Part shown: in pieces, positions 16,782 through 25,390 of the stretch
Position numbering within the stretch: position 1 is the stretch's first letter
How the letters are laid out: each line of letters starts with the position of its first letter
DNA from: Parabacteroides sp.
GTDB lineage: Bacteria > Bacteroidota > Bacteroidia > Bacteroidales > Tannerellaceae
Direction: 5' to 3'
Length of the DNA: 64,000 nucleotides
NCBI GenBank assembly: GCA_019417325.1
Contig: DXVO01000028.1
Span: forward strand, 66,520 to 130,519
Translations under genes and position numbers: made by a program
The notes under the pieces: model-generated
What the model was told of the DNA's origin: nothing
Databases searched by the model: none
Seen by the model: the letters and a program-made list of their open reading frames with translations, nothing else

Positions 16782-17444
16782 TTAAAGCAACACTTTATTG
16801 GAAATGACGTAACACTCGTCATGCAACAATCGAAGCGCTTCTTTTTTCATTTCTTCGGGAACTGGAGTAACCGCCCCTTCACTGATAGAAATAATAAAAT
16901 CTTCATGTTCCCTGCGGTACACATCCAGCATACGGTTGGCAAAAAAGAATAATGTAGTATAATGGATATTTGCCAGGCGGTCGCACATCTTTACAAACGA
17001 AGCGAATTTCGTATTCCGGATTCCTTCATAATAGGCGGCATTGGCTCTTTCTTTCCGGTTACGCCCCTTTTCATTTGTTAAAGCATAAACGATTTCAGGA
17101 ACATCCCAACGGATTTGCTGGAGAATATTTTCGGGTAAAATGAAACCTTCTACCTTAAATTCGGAAATAAACCTTACCAGATCATTAAATGTCAACCGAG
17201 CATCTTCAATGGAATCGTGCAAATAGGCAGCAGCATAAAGAATCAGAATATCTTCTTCCGTTTCCGCCACCAGATAACCGTACCGGGAAACATAGGATGC
17301 AGTCATCTTCAAGTGAAAACCATACGGCAATATGTCTCCATATTTCTGATTTACCCGGTCATGGATTTCGAATGCAGCGGCTTCAAAATCTTTTATCCAA
17401 GCATAATTGCGGGCTACTATTTCAACAAAGTTATTTTTTATCAT
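16782..17444 (-). CDS. HD-domain hydrolase, SpoT-like
   Basis: The 220-residue protein is a single HD domain with His44 (YGFHLKM), the HD pair His76-Asp77 (YLHDSIED) and Asp155 (VKMCDRLANI), together with VPEIVYALTNEKGRNRKERA. This spacing and wording resemble the hydrolase half of RelA/SpoT proteins and the stand-alone small alarmone hydrolases. It might hydrolyse (p)ppGpp or a related nucleotide with a metal ion. It lacks the synthetase, TGS and ACT domains of a full SpoT. It is monocistronic. The HD assignment is firm and the alarmone substrate tentative. Confidence 0.82.
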   Translation of the reverse strand: MIKNNFVEIVARNYAWIKDFEAAAFEIHDRVNQKYGDILPYGFHLKMTASYVSRYGYLVAETEEDILILYAAAYLHDSIEDARLTFNDLVRFISEFKVEGFILPENILQQIRWDVPEIVYALTNEKGRNRKERANAAYYEGIRNTKFASFVKMCDRLANIHYTTLFFFANRMLDVYRREHEDFIISISEGAVTPVPEEMKKEALRLLHDECYVISNKVLL

Positions 17445-17606
17445 ACTCTATGCTACTTTTTCTTTACTATCAAACGGTTATAATAATATTGTAAATAATT
17501 AGAAAACAGCCACGAAAGTATAAAATAAGCATTTAGCTACCAAACGAAAAATGAAATATAAAAATAAAACTTCTACCAGATACTCCTGAGACTATGCCAT
17601 ATAAAA

Positions 17607-17639
17607 AAAGGCCATTCCCTCTTTTAGAGAATGACCTTT
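17607..17639 (-). terminator. Terminator of the glmM transcript
   Basis: A 14-bp stem with two G-U pairs (17607-17620 with 17626-17639) encloses a 5-nt loop. It is followed on the minus strand by a T-run, 25 bp beyond the glmM stop codon. Confidence 0.85.
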
Positions 17640-17663
17640 CGTTTATATGTATATCCTATATGA

Positions 17664-19052
17664 TTACTTACACATTTCGTTGATAATATGAATCAACTCC
17701 CCTCCTATTTCTTCAGCTTCTTTCATTGTGTGAGCTTCCGAGTAGATACGGATAATCGGTTCGGTATTACTTTTACGCAGGTGTACCCATTTATCAGGGA
17801 AATCAATCTTTACACCGTCTATATCAGTTATGTCATATTGAGAGAAATTCTCCTTTACTTTAGCAAGGATTGCATCCACGTTAATCTCCGGAGTAAGTTG
17901 TACCTTCTGTTTAGAGATAAAATACGGAGGATAGCTGGCACGCAATTCGCTTGTTTTCATTTTCTTCTTTGCCAGATGACTCAGGAATAATGCGATACCT
18001 ACCAAAGCATCACGTCCGTAATGGCTTGCCGGATAGATAACACCGCCATTGCCTTCGCCTCCGATAATAGCATTTGTTGCTTTCATTTTAGCAACAACAT
18101 TTACTTCACCTACGGCAGCCGCATTATATTCGCCGCCATGAGCACAGGTTACATCACGCAAAGCACGGCTTGAACTTAAATTACTTACCGTATTACCCGG
18201 AGTATGAGCCAATACATAATCGGCTACAGCCACTAAAGTATATTCTTCACCAAACATCTCACCGTTTTCACTGACAATAGCCAAACGGTCTACATCCGGG
18301 TCAACAACAAAACCGACATCAGCCTTTGCCTGTTTCATCAAAGCAGAGATTTCAGTCAGATTTTCAGGCAGTGGTTCCGGATTATGGGAAAAGTTTCCAT
18401 GAGGCGCACAATGCAGTTTAAAGATTTCCTTTACACCCAATGCATGCAATAAGTCTGGTAATACGATACCTCCTACAGAATTTACACAATCAATTGCCAC
18501 ACGGAAATTGGCAGCTTTAATAGCTTCCACATCCACCAAGTCAAGATTGAGTACGCTTTCTATATGTTTTTGTTTATATGAATTGTCTACGATAACTTTT
18601 CCCAGATGGTCGACATCTGCAAATTCAAAGCTTTCGGCTTCAGCAATAGCCAACACTTCCGCACCTTCGGCAGCATTCAGGAATTCACCATGTTCGTTTA
18701 ATAATTTCAAAGCATTCCATTGTTTCGGATTATGGCTTGCAGTAAGGATGATACCTCCGCATGCACCTTCCATAACAACGGCTAATTCAGTAGTAGGAGT
18801 TGTGGCTAAATCAATATCGACAACATCAAATCCCATACCTGTCAATGTTCCTAAGACAACCTGTTTTACCATCGGACCGGAGATACGGGCATCACGACCT
18901 ACAACGATCTTATTGGTTGTCACCTTTGTGTTTTTCTTTATGAATGTAGCATAGGCTGCTACAAACTTAACTATAGCCAACGGATTCAGCCCGTCTTCCG
19001 GATTTCCTCCAATTGTGCCACGGATACCAGAAATAGATTTAATCAGTGTCAT
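17664..19052 (-). CDS. glmM: Phosphoglucosamine mutase
   Basis: The 462-residue protein is an alpha-D-phosphohexomutase. It opens with MTLIKSISGIRGTIGG, has the phosphoserine loop TASHNPKQWN with Ser106, the metal loop DPDVDRLAIV and the sugar-binding GGEGNGGVIYP. The C-terminal phosphate site is RKSNTEPIIRIYSE. The likely reaction is glucosamine-6-phosphate to glucosamine-1-phosphate for UDP-GlcNAc synthesis, although phosphomannomutase activity cannot be excluded in this family. It lies 8 bp after the DUF4827 gene, and a strong terminator follows. Confidence 0.9.
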   Translation of the reverse strand: MTLIKSISGIRGTIGGNPEDGLNPLAIVKFVAAYATFIKKNTKVTTNKIVVGRDARISGPMVKQVVLGTLTGMGFDVVDIDLATTPTTELAVVMEGACGGIILTASHNPKQWNALKLLNEHGEFLNAAEGAEVLAIAEAESFEFADVDHLGKVIVDNSYKQKHIESVLNLDLVDVEAIKAANFRVAIDCVNSVGGIVLPDLLHALGVKEIFKLHCAPHGNFSHNPEPLPENLTEISALMKQAKADVGFVVDPDVDRLAIVSENGEMFGEEYTLVAVADYVLAHTPGNTVSNLSSSRALRDVTCAHGGEYNAAAVGEVNVVAKMKATNAIIGGEGNGGVIYPASHYGRDALVGIALFLSHLAKKKMKTSELRASYPPYFISKQKVQLTPEINVDAILAKVKENFSQYDITDIDGVKIDFPDKWVHLRKSNTEPIIRIYSEAHTMKEAEEIGGELIHIINEMCK

Positions 19053-19060
19053 ACGTTAGA

Positions 19061-19624
19061 TTATTTTAAAAATACGAACTTTATTTCTTTATAAAAAACT
19101 GGTAAGCCACTACTCTGGAAATCAGAACTCATTTGTTTAAAAGGCACAATCAGTTTTACACGTGAACTATCGCCTACATATTTCAAAGCAGATGCCATTC
19201 CCGGAGAGATAAAGGAATTCAGGTAGTAATTCTCCAAACCTGTATTATAACCATATTTAAATTTTACCGGATATGTATTGTTAGAATGCGGCCCCAGATT
19301 ATCTACTTCTGTCGTATCCCCATTTAAAAACAGACGGGCTGTAAAACGTGCCATTACTTCTGTCGTATACAAAGCTGCCGTATCTTTAGTACCCCGGTCT
19401 ATAATATTCAGATAGACTCCGTTCTCCAATTCGACAAATTGTTTCGCTTTAAAAACTGTATCTTTGGGAAATTCATCCAGAATCTCAAAGCCGTTTTCAT
19501 CAATCAATTGGTCAATAGCTTGCCGTTCTGCTTTCAACATATCGGTGTATGACTTTGTCTTGTCACACGATACCACCATCATGGCAGTAAACATAATCAA
19601 CAGGATATAAAAACCTTTCTTCAT
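19061..19624 (-). CDS. DUF4827 lipoprotein
   Basis: The 187-residue protein starts with a lipoprotein signal (Cys20 in MMVVSCDKTKSY). It matches the Bacteroidales DUF4827 family in context and wording (DMLKAERQAIDQLIDENGF, FKYGYNTGLENY). The fold may be related to FKBP-type proteins; the function is unknown. It lies 8 bp upstream of glmM and has its own promoter, so the two are co-transcribed. Confidence 0.75.
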   Translation of the reverse strand: MKKGFYILLIMFTAMMVVSCDKTKSYTDMLKAERQAIDQLIDENGFEILDEFPKDTVFKAKQFVELENGVYLNIIDRGTKDTAALYTTEVMARFTARLFLNGDTTEVDNLGPHSNNTYPVKFKYGYNTGLENYYLNSFISPGMASALKYVGDSSRVKLIVPFKQMSSDFQSSGLPVFYKEIKFVFLK

Positions 19625-19652
19625 CTGCTATATATTAATTGTAAATGAGCGA

Positions 19653-19660
19653 CAAATGTA
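19653..19660 (-). promoter_or_regulatory. -7 box for DUF4827-glmM
   Basis: TACATTTG on the minus strand lies 28 bp before the DUF4827 ATG, in the 54-bp gap after the DHH gene. Confidence 0.5.
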
Positions 19661-19678
19661 TACATTCTCTGCCATATC

Positions 19679-20728
19679 TCATACATCTTTCTTTATTTCT
19701 TCTGCTTTATTAGGATTAAATTCTTTTAATCCTTTCTCAAAGGTGGCGACCGCATCAGCCAATGAACCGTAAAATTCTCCTCCCGAAGCATTCTTGTGTC
19801 CACCTCCGTTAAAATAACGGTTAGCGAAAATATTACAAGGGAAATCACCAACGGAACGAAGAGATATCTTTATATAGTCTTTATCTTCACGAATAAAAAC
19901 AGAGAAAGAGACATCCTCTATGCTTAACGGTATATTTACAAAACCTTCCGTATCTCCGGTTACATAATTAAAGCGTGCCTGTTCTTCCTCTGAAAGGGCT
20001 ATCAATGCGGCATTATGTTCAGGGTAAATTTTCATTTTCTCGTAAAGTACATACCCCATCAAACGAAGACGGCTTTCAGAATATACCTGGTTTACTTTAC
20101 GGTAAATCTCATCCTTATCTATTCCCTTCTTAATAAGCTCGCTGATGATTATATATACCTCCGGTTTATTGGAGTTATACGTAAACGAACCGGTATCTGT
20201 CATCATGCCTGTATAAATACATTCGGCACATTGCTTATTAATCAGGTCGAACATGCCCATCCGGCATATAAAGCGGAAAACCATTTCACTGGTGGAAGAC
20301 ATTTCCGGATATGACATGGTAACTCTACAAAAATCTGCCGGGTTCAGATGATGATCAATCAAAACCCTGCGTCCTTCCGCAGCAACAACCGCCGGAGCCA
20401 ACTTCTCTATACGTTTAGGTTCGTTAAAATCCAGACAAAATATAACATCTGCATCCTTAATTAGCTGTTCTGCAAAATCAGGATATTTTTCATGAATAAT
20501 TATTTCCTTGCGTCCCGGCATCCATTTATAAAAACGGGGGAACTCATTGGGAACTATGACAGAAACATTGTCTTTTCCATAATTAAGAAGAAAATGATAA
20601 AGTCCTAAAGCAGAACCCAATGCATCACCATCCGGACTTACATGGGTCACTATAACAAAACTTTCTCCTTTTTCGACATACTTTTTTGCCTTCTGAATCT
20701 TCTCTTCGTGAATGATTTTCGTAATCAT
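19679..20728 (-). CDS. nrnA: DHH/DHHA1 phosphoesterase, NrnA type
   Basis: I place the start at ATG 20728 (MITKIIHEEKIQKAKKYV). A longer frame from 20779 would overlap the end of comEC and contain the promoter box. The 349-residue protein has the DHH-family motifs THVSPDGDALGS, a FCLDFN aspartate segment, IDHHLNP, and the DHHA1 motif GGGHKNASGG. NrnA proteins degrade short oligoribonucleotides and can dephosphorylate 3'-phosphoadenosine 5'-phosphate in the cytoplasm. The family is firm; the symbol follows family usage. Confidence 0.9.
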   Translation of the reverse strand: MITKIIHEEKIQKAKKYVEKGESFVIVTHVSPDGDALGSALGLYHFLLNYGKDNVSVIVPNEFPRFYKWMPGRKEIIIHEKYPDFAEQLIKDADVIFCLDFNEPKRIEKLAPAVVAAEGRRVLIDHHLNPADFCRVTMSYPEMSSTSEMVFRFICRMGMFDLINKQCAECIYTGMMTDTGSFTYNSNKPEVYIIISELIKKGIDKDEIYRKVNQVYSESRLRLMGYVLYEKMKIYPEHNAALIALSEEEQARFNYVTGDTEGFVNIPLSIEDVSFSVFIREDKDYIKISLRSVGDFPCNIFANRYFNGGGHKNASGGEFYGSLADAVATFEKGLKEFNPNKAEEIKKDV

Positions 20729-20749
20729 GTTGTATCTAATTTTCAGAAA

Positions 20750-20757
20750 CAAAGGTA
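20750..20757 (-). promoter_or_regulatory. -7 box of the nrnA promoter
   Basis: TACCTTTG on the minus strand lies 22 bp before ATG 20728 and immediately beyond the comEC stop at 20773-20775. It supports the shorter nrnA start. Confidence 0.55.
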
Positions 20758-20772
20758 CGACTTTTTTTATAT

Positions 20773-22053
20773 TCAGCATTGCTTTATTTTCTCTATAAGC
20801 AATCCTATAGAGAGAATTAACACCAAACCTAAAGCTCCCAACAAATAAACCGGACGCTTACTCCGGATATATAATAACGAAAGGAATAAGATTCCATAAC
20901 TTGCCAGCAATAAAGAAAAGCTAAAACGAAAAGTCAAAGAGGAAAAAGATATACGACTAAATAAATCGACAAGCCTGAGCATACTCCCAGTCAGATATTC
21001 AACAGCCAATTGCAAGTAACCGTATCCGGGAAATCCTGCAGGCAGTAACATCCATATAATCCCCGCCGGTATCAACAATAATGCTAAAAAAGTAAGGGGT
21101 AAATTAGCCAACAGGAAAACAATAGAAAACTGCCCGAAATAGTAGAGACAAAGAAAGGTTGTTCCCATCTGTGCCGCAACTGTTACTGTGATACAATCCC
21201 AAGGATAAGCCAATAAAGGATTCCGTATTTCTATCATCTGCTTCAAACGAGGTTGTAAATACAATATGGAAAACACCGCGATATAACTTAACTGAAATCC
21301 TATATCAAACAAGTAAAGAGGCTCATAAACCAACATGCAAAAAGCAGATGCAGCCAGGATATTGTATTTATCGGTATTACGTCTCAGCAAATATCCGGTC
21401 AAATAAATTGTAAGCATTAAAGCTGCACGAACAGCAGAAGCAGATAACCCTGTAATAACTACAAATAGCCATAACAGTAAAATTGTAAAGAGATATTTTA
21501 TCCACTTAGACAACAAACTCCGTGGTAAAAAAGAAAGGATAAAAGAGACAAAGCCACAGACAACACCTACATGAAAACCACTTACAGCCAGGATATGTGC
21601 CACACCGGCTATAGAAAATCGTTTCCGTATTTCCCGATCCATCGATTTACGGTAACCAATCGTAATTGTTGCCAATACAGACTTCTCCTGATCCGGCAGC
21701 CGTAAACAGTTCAAAGAAGAGAGTAATTGCGACTGTCTGTCTTCTGCCCATTGCCTAATAACGGATCCCCTTGGTTCATCCTTCCACTCTAATTGAGAAC
21801 ATGCTGTTTTCTGTACAGACAAGAAAAACAATAACAAACAATACACAATACCCCACATCCAACGGGTATCATAGCTGAAAACATAAGTAATCTTACGGGC
21901 TATAATCCATTGAAAAAATAAAAAGATAAAAAGGAGAAGGAGTAAAAAGAGGAGAATATAAACAAAGGAGGGATATACGACTTGTAATAAGATTCCGGTA
22001 ACCCACACAATCAAAGGCCTGGAAAAAGGCCTCATTTGTAAATATTTTATCAT
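20773..22053 (-). CDS. comEC: ComEC/Rec2-type DNA channel protein lacking the nuclease domain
   Basis: The 426-residue polytopic membrane protein contains the competence-domain signature FSIAGVAHILAVSGFHVGV and GLSASAVRAALMLTIY, followed by several membrane segments. Full ComEC proteins have an N-terminal soluble DUF4131 domain and often a C-terminal metallo-beta-lactamase domain. Here the DUF4131 part is reduced to about 60 residues and the lactamase domain is absent. The reading frame is intact, so this looks like a short natural form rather than a frameshift. It would pass single-stranded DNA across the inner membrane. It follows rpe by 111 bp. Confidence 0.85.
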   Translation of the reverse strand: MIKYLQMRPFSRPLIVWVTGILLQVVYPSFVYILLFLLLLLFIFLFFQWIIARKITYVFSYDTRWMWGIVYCLLLFFLSVQKTACSQLEWKDEPRGSVIRQWAEDRQSQLLSSLNCLRLPDQEKSVLATITIGYRKSMDREIRKRFSIAGVAHILAVSGFHVGVVCGFVSFILSFLPRSLLSKWIKYLFTILLLWLFVVITGLSASAVRAALMLTIYLTGYLLRRNTDKYNILAASAFCMLVYEPLYLFDIGFQLSYIAVFSILYLQPRLKQMIEIRNPLLAYPWDCITVTVAAQMGTTFLCLYYFGQFSIVFLLANLPLTFLALLLIPAGIIWMLLPAGFPGYGYLQLAVEYLTGSMLRLVDLFSRISFSSLTFRFSFSLLLASYGILFLSLLYIRSKRPVYLLGALGLVLILSIGLLIEKIKQC

Positions 22054-22104
22054 AAAGCAGAGGTTTGGTTATTTTGCCTGATTCATCTTCAGGTGAGAAA
22101 ATTA

Positions 22105-22156
22105 GTAGCACACAAGTAACACTGGCTAAATAAATAGCGTGTTACCTATATGCTAC
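22105..22156. repeat. Nested hairpin between rpe and comEC
   Basis: Outer arms GTAGCA (22105-22110) and TGCTAC (22151-22156) flank inner arms GTAACAC (22116-22122) and GTGTTAC (22139-22145), with equal 5-nt internal bulges. It lies just beyond the rpe stop and may attenuate or process the rpe transcript. It has no T-tract. Confidence 0.5.
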
Positions 22157-22164
22157 AATATATC

Positions 22165-22815
22165 TTATAAATCTTTCAATTCGCGAATAGTTTTCTGTGG
22201 GTCCGGAGAGTGGAAAACAAAACTTCCGGCAACCAGCACATCTGCACCTGCATCAACCAAGCGTTTTCCGGTTTCCATATTTACCCCTCCATCCACTTCG
22301 ATAAGGGTATTCAACCCCTTACCTAAAATCATATCTTTCAGACGGGCTGTTTTCTCAACTGAATGTTCTATAAATTTCTGTCCGCCGTAACCCGGATTGA
22401 CAGACATTAATAAAACCATATCCAAATCCTGAAGTATGTCTTCCAACAAACAGATGGGGGTATGCGGATTTAATGTAACACCGGCTTTCATACCGGCTTC
22501 TTTGATAGCGGCAACCGTACGATGCAAATGTGTACAAGCTTCATAATGAACATTCATCATGTAAGCACCGGTTGCAGCTACTTCCGATATAAATTTCTGC
22601 GGTTCTACAATCATTAAATGAACATCCATTGGTTTCTTGCAAACTTTCTTTACAGCATCCAATACTGGAAAACCAAACGAAATATTCGGGACAAATACTC
22701 CGTCCATAATATCCATATGAAGCCAATCGGCATCACTTGCATTTATCATTTCTACATCTTTCTGCAAATTCAGGAAATCAGCAGACAAAAGAGATGGGGC
22801 TATTTTATGTTCCAT
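22165..22815 (-). CDS. rpe: Ribulose-phosphate 3-epimerase
   Basis: The 216-residue protein is a TIM barrel with the family's signatures APSLLSADFLNLQKDV, WLHMDIMDGVFVPNIS, MDVHLMI, LLMSVNPGYGGQKFI and EVDGGVNMETG. These carry the metal-binding histidines and catalytic aspartates. It interconverts D-ribulose 5-phosphate and D-xylulose 5-phosphate in the pentose phosphate pathway. The length is normal. It has its own promoter, with a very short leader. Confidence 0.97.
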   Translation of the reverse strand: MEHKIAPSLLSADFLNLQKDVEMINASDADWLHMDIMDGVFVPNISFGFPVLDAVKKVCKKPMDVHLMIVEPQKFISEVAATGAYMMNVHYEACTHLHRTVAAIKEAGMKAGVTLNPHTPICLLEDILQDLDMVLLMSVNPGYGGQKFIEHSVEKTARLKDMILGKGLNTLIEVDGGVNMETGKRLVDAGADVLVAGSFVFHSPDPQKTIRELKDL

Positions 22816-22830
22816 ATTTTATGTTTTTTG

Positions 22831-22838
22831 CAAATATA
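22831..22838 (-). promoter_or_regulatory. -7 box of the rpe promoter
   Basis: TATATTTG on the minus strand ends 16 bp before the rpe ATG, giving a leader of about 10 nt. Confidence 0.5.
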
Positions 22839-22866
22839 ATAATTATTCGATTTCCATGGAAGAGCT

Positions 22867-23469
22867 CTATTTATTTGGAAACCACTCCAGGTCTATTTTG
22901 TTTTCCTCAACCATACGCCGCATATGCAGTATTGCATATCTCATTCGTCCTAATGCAGTGTTTACACTAACATTCGTTGTTTCCGCTATTTCTTTAAAGC
23001 TAAGCCTCGAATAATAATATAATTCAACAACTTGCCTCTGAAGATAGGGTAAATGTTTGATTAGGCTTTGTATATCCGATACTATTTCTTGATGAATTAT
23101 CAGGTCTTCAATCGTCAGCTCACTTAATTCTAACTGGCTGAATAAATTGTAATTCAGATTTTCCATCAACCGGATATTCTCATTTTTATTTTGACGGATA
23201 TAATCGACAACGAGATTATGTGCGATACAGGTAACCCACGATTTAAATTTCCCATGTTCTGCATATGTCCCCTGCCTAATACTGGTTACTATCTTTATCA
23301 ACGTATCCTGGTAAAGATCTTCCGTCAATTCTTTATCCGATATAATAACACGAATATAGGAATACACGGCTTTTCCATAACGGCATAACAATTCGTCGAA
23401 AGCAACATTATCGCCCTCAACAAAACAAACAACCAACTCATAGTCGGTCATCATTCTCAATTCTTTCAT
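22867..23469 (-). CDS. ECF-type sigma-70 factor
   Basis: The 200-residue protein has sigma region 2 (DLYQDTLIKIVTSIRQG, FKSWVTCIAHNLVVDYIR) and region 4 with a helix-turn-helix (LSFKEIAETTNVSVNTALGRMRYAILHMRR). It would direct RNA polymerase to a specific promoter set. No FecR-type or zinc-binding anti-sigma gene lies next to it. The next gene downstream is rpe, 51 bp away with its own promoter. The upstream neighbour at 23667-25304 reads on the same strand but is separated by a terminator, so the sigma factor is probably monocistronic. Confidence 0.93.
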   Translation of the reverse strand: MKELRMMTDYELVVCFVEGDNVAFDELLCRYGKAVYSYIRVIISDKELTEDLYQDTLIKIVTSIRQGTYAEHGKFKSWVTCIAHNLVVDYIRQNKNENIRLMENLNYNLFSQLELSELTIEDLIIHQEIVSDIQSLIKHLPYLQRQVVELYYYSRLSFKEIAETTNVSVNTALGRMRYAILHMRRMVEENKIDLEWFPNK

Positions 23470-23609
23470 TTTTACACTATTTAAAATAATTGAGTAACGA
23501 TTTTGCTATAGGCGATGATATTTAAAGTTTATACAATATTTTTCAATTCGGTGACAAAAGAACAAAATGTATTTGAGGGAGGCAAACTTTCTAACATTTT
23601 TCTCATAAA

Positions 23610-23645
23610 AAAAGCCATCCAATCATAAAAAATTGGATAGCCTTT
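23610..23645 (-). terminator. Terminator of the FadL-like gene
   Basis: A stem of about 13 bp with a short A-rich loop (arms near 23610-23623 and 23632-23645) is followed on the minus strand by a T-run. It lies 21 bp beyond the stop codon of the FadL-like gene. Confidence 0.85.
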
Positions 23646-23666
23646 CCGATTAATTCTAATTACAAA

Positions 23667-25304
23667 TTAGAACTTATATCCTAAAGTTAGAGCTACTTGA
23701 GTCGTATTTGTTTTCAAATTAGCACCTTCTGACTTTACAAGAACATTATCATTTTTATCTATCACATTTGAGAAAGCATAAGCTGTCTCTTTATATTGAC
23801 GGTATACACAAGCCAAATCCATATAAAAATGAGGAGTAAACCGATAACCTAAACCGACAGAATAAAGAGAAGAACCTTTATCTAAAGTGTAATGAGCCAC
23901 TGTTCCTGCTGTAAACACTTCAACCTCCCCATTACGTAATTCTGCATTCATCGGACTTGTAGTCCAATTCGCACCGGCGCGCACTGCAAATTGTGGAGTC
24001 ACTTTTACTTCCGCTCCGACTTTCACTGTATGAGAAAGACCAAAACGCTTTTGAATCAACCCCTTATTATCGTCATATTCATAACCGTCCGGATAATACA
24101 ATTTCATATATTTATAATTAGACAACTCATAATCCACACTTATCAATGCTGTCTGACCAATAATACCGGCAGCACTAAATATCCATTTATCTGCTGTTTT
24201 AAGCTTATAGTCCGTATAAGGATCCGGATTACTAGGAGTTTGCCCATTTTCTACAGGAGGATCATAATATCCAATCTCAGAAGTTCCATATCCCACATAG
24301 CTATCTTTCATTTTATACCATGTAGGAGAAGCATAAGCGACTCCCAAACGTAAGAAATCGCTTGGACGAACAATCGCACCGATATTAAATGAATAACCTG
24401 TACCATCTGTCGATTTAATATTATCCCAAAGTAAACGGTCTACAGAACCATCCGTATACGCATATTCCTCTGTATACTCTGAAGATAATCTATAATTCAA
24501 ATCTGTCACAGCTACGGTAGCCCCTATAAATACTCGGTTGGATATATTCGTTGCAAATGAAATATTATAACGGTCGATAGCACCCCTTTCATTTACATCC
24601 AATAATGAATGATCCGGGCGGCTATCCGAATACCATCTTTGATTCTTTTCATCCCATTCAGCAAAAGATGAATGATAAGTGTTTCCACCAACTTCGTTAT
24701 CCCCTCCGATAATACCACTTTGGTAGGCTAACGCCGGCAACCAAGATCCAGCCAAAGATTCATAAATAGAACGAGTTGCCGAATTATTACCAGAACCTAA
24801 CGAAGGCATTTTATTTTGATCTATTCCGGAAAGTGTAGCTATAGCTGCGGCATAATCTGCAAGTGAATAATTTTGCACTCCCGACATGCGGTAAGAACGG
24901 TTAAAATTCTTCAATCGGTTATACCCGAATCCTACATTCCAACTTACAAGCCCTTCGTCATTACCAGTAGGGAAATAACCTACATAAGCAATATTATCAA
25001 AGTTGAACTTGGTTTTATTAACGCTGGCGGTTGAACCATTCCAGTCTGATTTTGCATTTATGGAAGACAAACTTATCGTTGTTACAACTTCCGAACTACG
25101 ATAAATACCAAGTCCGGCAGGATTAGCAGACATCACTGATATATCTCCACCTAATGCACCAAAAGCTCCTCCCATACCCAAATAACGAGCTGTCCCATTC
25201 AAATCATATTGGGAATACTTATAGGCATCCAATTCACCCTGAGCATATACGACACCACCGCTAAGCACAAATGCCGAAGCCAATAAACATATTAACCTAT
25301 TCAT
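23667..25304 (-). CDS. OmpP1/FadL-family outer-membrane protein
   Basis: The 545-residue protein has a signal peptide (cleavage after VVYAQ), then the FadL-type N-terminal segment RYLGMGGAFGALGGDISVMSANPAGLGIY. A long beta-barrel ends in an aromatic residue (LTLGYKF). FadL proteins let hydrophobic compounds diffuse across the outer membrane; the Bacteroidales members are of unknown substrate. It lies 86 bp downstream of the Trp/Tyr/Gly-rich protein gene, and the pair may be co-transcribed. The length is slightly above classical FadL. Confidence 0.88.
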   Translation of the reverse strand: MNRLICLLASAFVLSGGVVYAQGELDAYKYSQYDLNGTARYLGMGGAFGALGGDISVMSANPAGLGIYRSSEVVTTISLSSINAKSDWNGSTASVNKTKFNFDNIAYVGYFPTGNDEGLVSWNVGFGYNRLKNFNRSYRMSGVQNYSLADYAAAIATLSGIDQNKMPSLGSGNNSATRSIYESLAGSWLPALAYQSGIIGGDNEVGGNTYHSSFAEWDEKNQRWYSDSRPDHSLLDVNERGAIDRYNISFATNISNRVFIGATVAVTDLNYRLSSEYTEEYAYTDGSVDRLLWDNIKSTDGTGYSFNIGAIVRPSDFLRLGVAYASPTWYKMKDSYVGYGTSEIGYYDPPVENGQTPSNPDPYTDYKLKTADKWIFSAAGIIGQTALISVDYELSNYKYMKLYYPDGYEYDDNKGLIQKRFGLSHTVKVGAEVKVTPQFAVRAGANWTTSPMNAELRNGEVEVFTAGTVAHYTLDKGSSLYSVGLGYRFTPHFYMDLACVYRQYKETAYAFSNVIDKNDNVLVKSEGANLKTNTTQVALTLGYKF

Positions 25305-25336
25305 CTATTTTCTTTTTTACTTATACCATATATATA

Positions 25337-25358
25337 AAGGGGCAGTAGTCTGCCCCTT
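25337..25358 (-). terminator. Short GC-rich hairpin after the Trp/Tyr/Gly-rich gene
   Basis: An 8-bp stem AAGGGGCA/TGCCCCTT with a 6-nt loop lies between the two genes. It has no T-tract on the minus strand, so it is at best an attenuator. Confidence 0.4.
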
Positions 25359-25390
25359 ACTTAATATTAAGACTCTATCAAATATCAAAC

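Noticed and set aside
20729..20779. Longer start for nrnA
   Set aside because: It overlaps the end of comEC and includes a promoter box; the DHH family begins near ATG 20728.
22105..22156. Riboswitch between rpe and comEC
   Set aside because: The hairpin lacks any known riboswitch core and lies after the rpe stop; it is treated only as a repeat or attenuator.
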